NCBI GenBank assembly: GCA_037957365.1
Contig: JARHVA010004254.1
Span: forward strand, 1,074,001 to 1,138,000
Direction of reading: 5' to 3'
DNA: 64,000 bases
Source: Torreya grandis
Lineage: Eukaryota; Streptophyta; Pinopsida; Cupressales; Taxaceae
Position numbers and translations under genes: made by a program. A model generated the notes under the pieces. That model was not told the DNA's origin, made no database searches, and saw only the letters and a list, made by a program, of their open reading frames with translations. Positions 54,101 to 57,914 of this stretch are shown piece by piece (the first letter of the stretch is position 1; the number at the start of each line of letters is the position of its first letter).

Positions 54101-57100
54101 TGTGTCTTGAACGCAAATAAGCCATAATTATTTTAGAGGATCTCTGTATGTTGTTGAATCCTCCTCATATCAGATATCTGATAATTTAAAAAATATATAT
54201 TGCATGTATAGAATCATAGATTTTTCATAGCTACAAAATGCTGAAATGAAGGAATTTAAGATTGTACTTGTAGAGCTTAATTTGTCATTCTTCTGTGCAC
54301 TTCTGGCAACCACAGAATTATAGGCCTTATCTTTCCATCTTTAATAATATGTCCATCCATTTCATCTTTTGAGCATAATAAAGTTTTGTCTCATATGTAT
54401 GAGAGAATAAGTCCTCCAGGGAAAACATCTTACAAACAAGTACACCCACAAGCACACAAGACCTCTGTCATTTGAAATATTCAACGACTTGAAATGATTC
54501 TGAAGATGTGAGACGAGACTTAGACTTCAACATATTGTTACAAAGGCTTTTAAAATCATTAAAATTTGACCTTCCTCGGAGTACATTTCTTACATTTGAA
54601 ATTTTTCTAAGGGTACCCCAAATTCTTTGCCCGGGAGGCTATGAAGTTGTGGATAAAATACCCATCAGCACATATCAGTGTTTTCATTCACAATAATATA
54701 CAAATATCAAACACCATTTCTGAAGCCATCATGGATCCTTGGGGATTATCCAAATGCACGTTCAAGAAATCTTGATGGTGTTTTAATCAAACATTAACAG
54801 CTTTATTGACCTTAAATGGATATTAGAAAGCAAAATATGGGATTTCGTTATGATGAACAAAATAGCCCAAACAAGTCTGAATATAAATTTTTCTAATGTT
54901 AGTAACACCATATGCATCAAACAGAGACTTGCCTTTGCACTCCCATTTAATAAAGGAAGAAAAGGCTGATACCACTTAGAATCATCTTGCACTAACCTTT
55001 GTTTTTATCTCGTCCAATCATTCGTAATATGTAAATCCACTAGGATGCATGAACTTGAATACTCACATTGCTTATTCACCCATTCTTGCAACACATATAT
55101 GATAACACTTTGAACAATGTTTATGTATCACATTACGCAAATGCTGCTTAGAGAATAGTTATGAAACTTGGTGAGTACTTGACCATTTTTTTCACTCAGT
55201 GAGTTTCTTGCCTGAAACATGGAAGCCGGGCTTTTGGCAAGTACTGGCGAGTCTGTACAGAAAATTTGTCTATCAGCCAAAACATTATATATACTTGGTG
55301 AGTACTTGACCATTTTTTTCACTCAGTGAGTTTCTTGCCTGAAACATGGAAGCCAGGTTTTTGGCAAGTACTGGCGAGTCTGTACAGAAAATTTGTCTAT
55401 CAGCCAAAATATATATATATATTCAATTTTTTTCCTTGCTATGGTAACTGGGAGGGGATGCCACTGATGGGGAGTCAGGCTGTGAATTGAACCTGTGTCA
55501 GCATTGGTAAACTCCCAGGTATTTACTGCTGGAACACAGCCCACAAGAAAAAACCACTGTTTTTTCACATTTTCAGCTCTGCAGAAGTCTGCTAACACAC
55601 TTTCAGCTGCCATGAAGTGATCATCGTCGGATTTGAAAGAATTCCCAACAATTTTTGAGCTGCCATGTTATTGTGATGTGCATCGTACTCTTTCTTGTCT
55701 AAACCTAATAGAAAAATGGCTTGTGTTCTCTAAACTCATTTGTAATGATTTTTACAAGAATTTTATATGTTATTTAAGTTTATTTAATGAATTTATATAT
55801 TTATTTTATTTTCTGAGTTTTTTGCCAAGTCTGAATCCGAGTCAAAATTTTCAGCTGCCAAGTTTTTGAACTATGATTTAGAGTATGTAGGTCACACAAT
55901 CCTATAAGCAAATGCTCCCAGTTCCAAGCAACTTAGTCTTCAATGAAAAGTATAATTTTTTAGAAATCCAAAGCTACGACACCCCATTCCATTTAACCTT
56001 GTCGACTTATAGCTCCCGAAGTTTAATTTTCATTTCAATCTTACTGTGCATATATTCTAGTTTTACCTGGAACTCCATCCAATATGTAAACACACAGCAA
56101 CAGAGTTTCTTTTTTCTTTATTTCTCAATTTTTTGGATGGCAAGAATTTTTGCCGGAGGGGGGTTGGAGGAGAGGCAATTACAGTGAACACAACCAGGAC
56201 CATGACAACATGGGATGGATGTTTGCCAGGGTTGGAACCTGGGTTACCTTTTCCATAGGCATTCAAATTTACTGCTAGACCACAGACCAATTGATTATCA
56301 ATAAAAAATATTAATCATGAAAGAATCACATTTTCTTGAATGCTAACTTCTTAAAGAACGTAATGCAAAATATCAAACTGTAAAAGTTAAAACTATTATA
56401 GGTCAAACTAGCATTGCAAAAAAGGCCTACAGAAGTTAATAGGCTAAAGTACACCTTCTCACAAGACAATGTACCATAAAATGAAGGGCAATAATACAAC
56501 ATAACAACTCAGCCATAAGAAAATGGAAGAAGCAAGGTGTAGGAAAGACATCCACATGATTGCAACTTCCAATTAATAAGAAGCACTTACACCCTGACCC
56601 ACCGGCAAGCCATTCAGAGGTAAAGTGTTTGGCCCTTGATTGACACCTGACAAAAAATATATAGTACAAAGTATTAAATAGTCATTTTTGCCAAGACCAC
56701 GTCAACATTAAAAATTTACATAAAAAGGCGGTTCCAAACTGCCTATATATCCATAAACCTGGGTTCAACAAACTTGATTTTAAAAGCCCTGCCCCAGCTC
56801 CAAATAATGATGGGTCTGTTGCAGCTGATCTTTGATTCAAAACTGCATTCATCTCATTCTTGTTATCCTGCAACATTTACAATTTTTTAGAGTTCGGATC
56901 ATTCTACATGGACAAATGTTTCACAAAATATCCAAAAAAAAATCTACAGTATTGCGGCACTTCAACCACCTGTGTTGTCCCAGGGAGTTGTTGGTTCAAT
57001 GCTTGCACCTGTTGCAAAGCAGTTGACATGTTGCCTGCCGTAGTGTGTAAAACCTGTCTGTACATAGAATATGTAATCATAAGAAAACTTTAGCCATGTT

Positions 57101-57813
57101 TTTATTTTAAATCTCACATATGAACTATCTTGAAGATGTACAAAGCAAGAACTATCTTGAAGGAAGAGGGCAAAACTACAAATTAAGCAGAAATCATTGC
57201 ACAGCTCCATTTGCATTCAGAAGAAAAATGATGCAAATACATGCAACAAAAACCACTACCCTGAAGGCTGCAGATGTGAAGGTCCTGATTTTAGAATTGC
57301 TGTCTGATTTGCAGCATCTAATAGCTGGCTTGGATTATCTCCAAATCTCTGAAGAAAAATAGTAAAAGGGCATATAAGCTAATCTAATTAAAAAAGCATA
57401 AAAATGTGGACATTTTAAATAGTTTTGTGTCCACCCATAGAAAACCAGAAAATACAACTCCAATTGACAAGCTCATTCACTACCCCATTACCTTCATCGA
57501 TGCATCATCCATGGGATCTCTCTGATGTGGGAGCTTTCGACAATCCTCATACATCTTTGTAACTATGGCATTTGCAGTCCCTGGGCTCTGACGGATCAGG
57601 GAATCATTACTCACCAACCCATTGGCAGCCCCACTCAAAAGATGCCCCCCATCTCTACGTTGTTGCTGCTGCTGTGCCTGCCTCATCAGATGCATTTGCA
57701 TTTGCATATGTTGCTGTTGTTGCTGCTGTTGCTGATGTTGCTGCTGCTGCTGTTGTTGTTGCTGCTGCTGCTGTTGCTGCTGCTGGTGGTGGTGTTGTTG
57801 GTGTTGCTGCTGC

Positions 57814-57845
<32 letters not shown>

Positions 57846-57882
57846 CTGTTGTTCCTGCTGTTGTTGCTGTTGTTGCTGGTGC

Positions 57883-57914
<32 letters not shown>

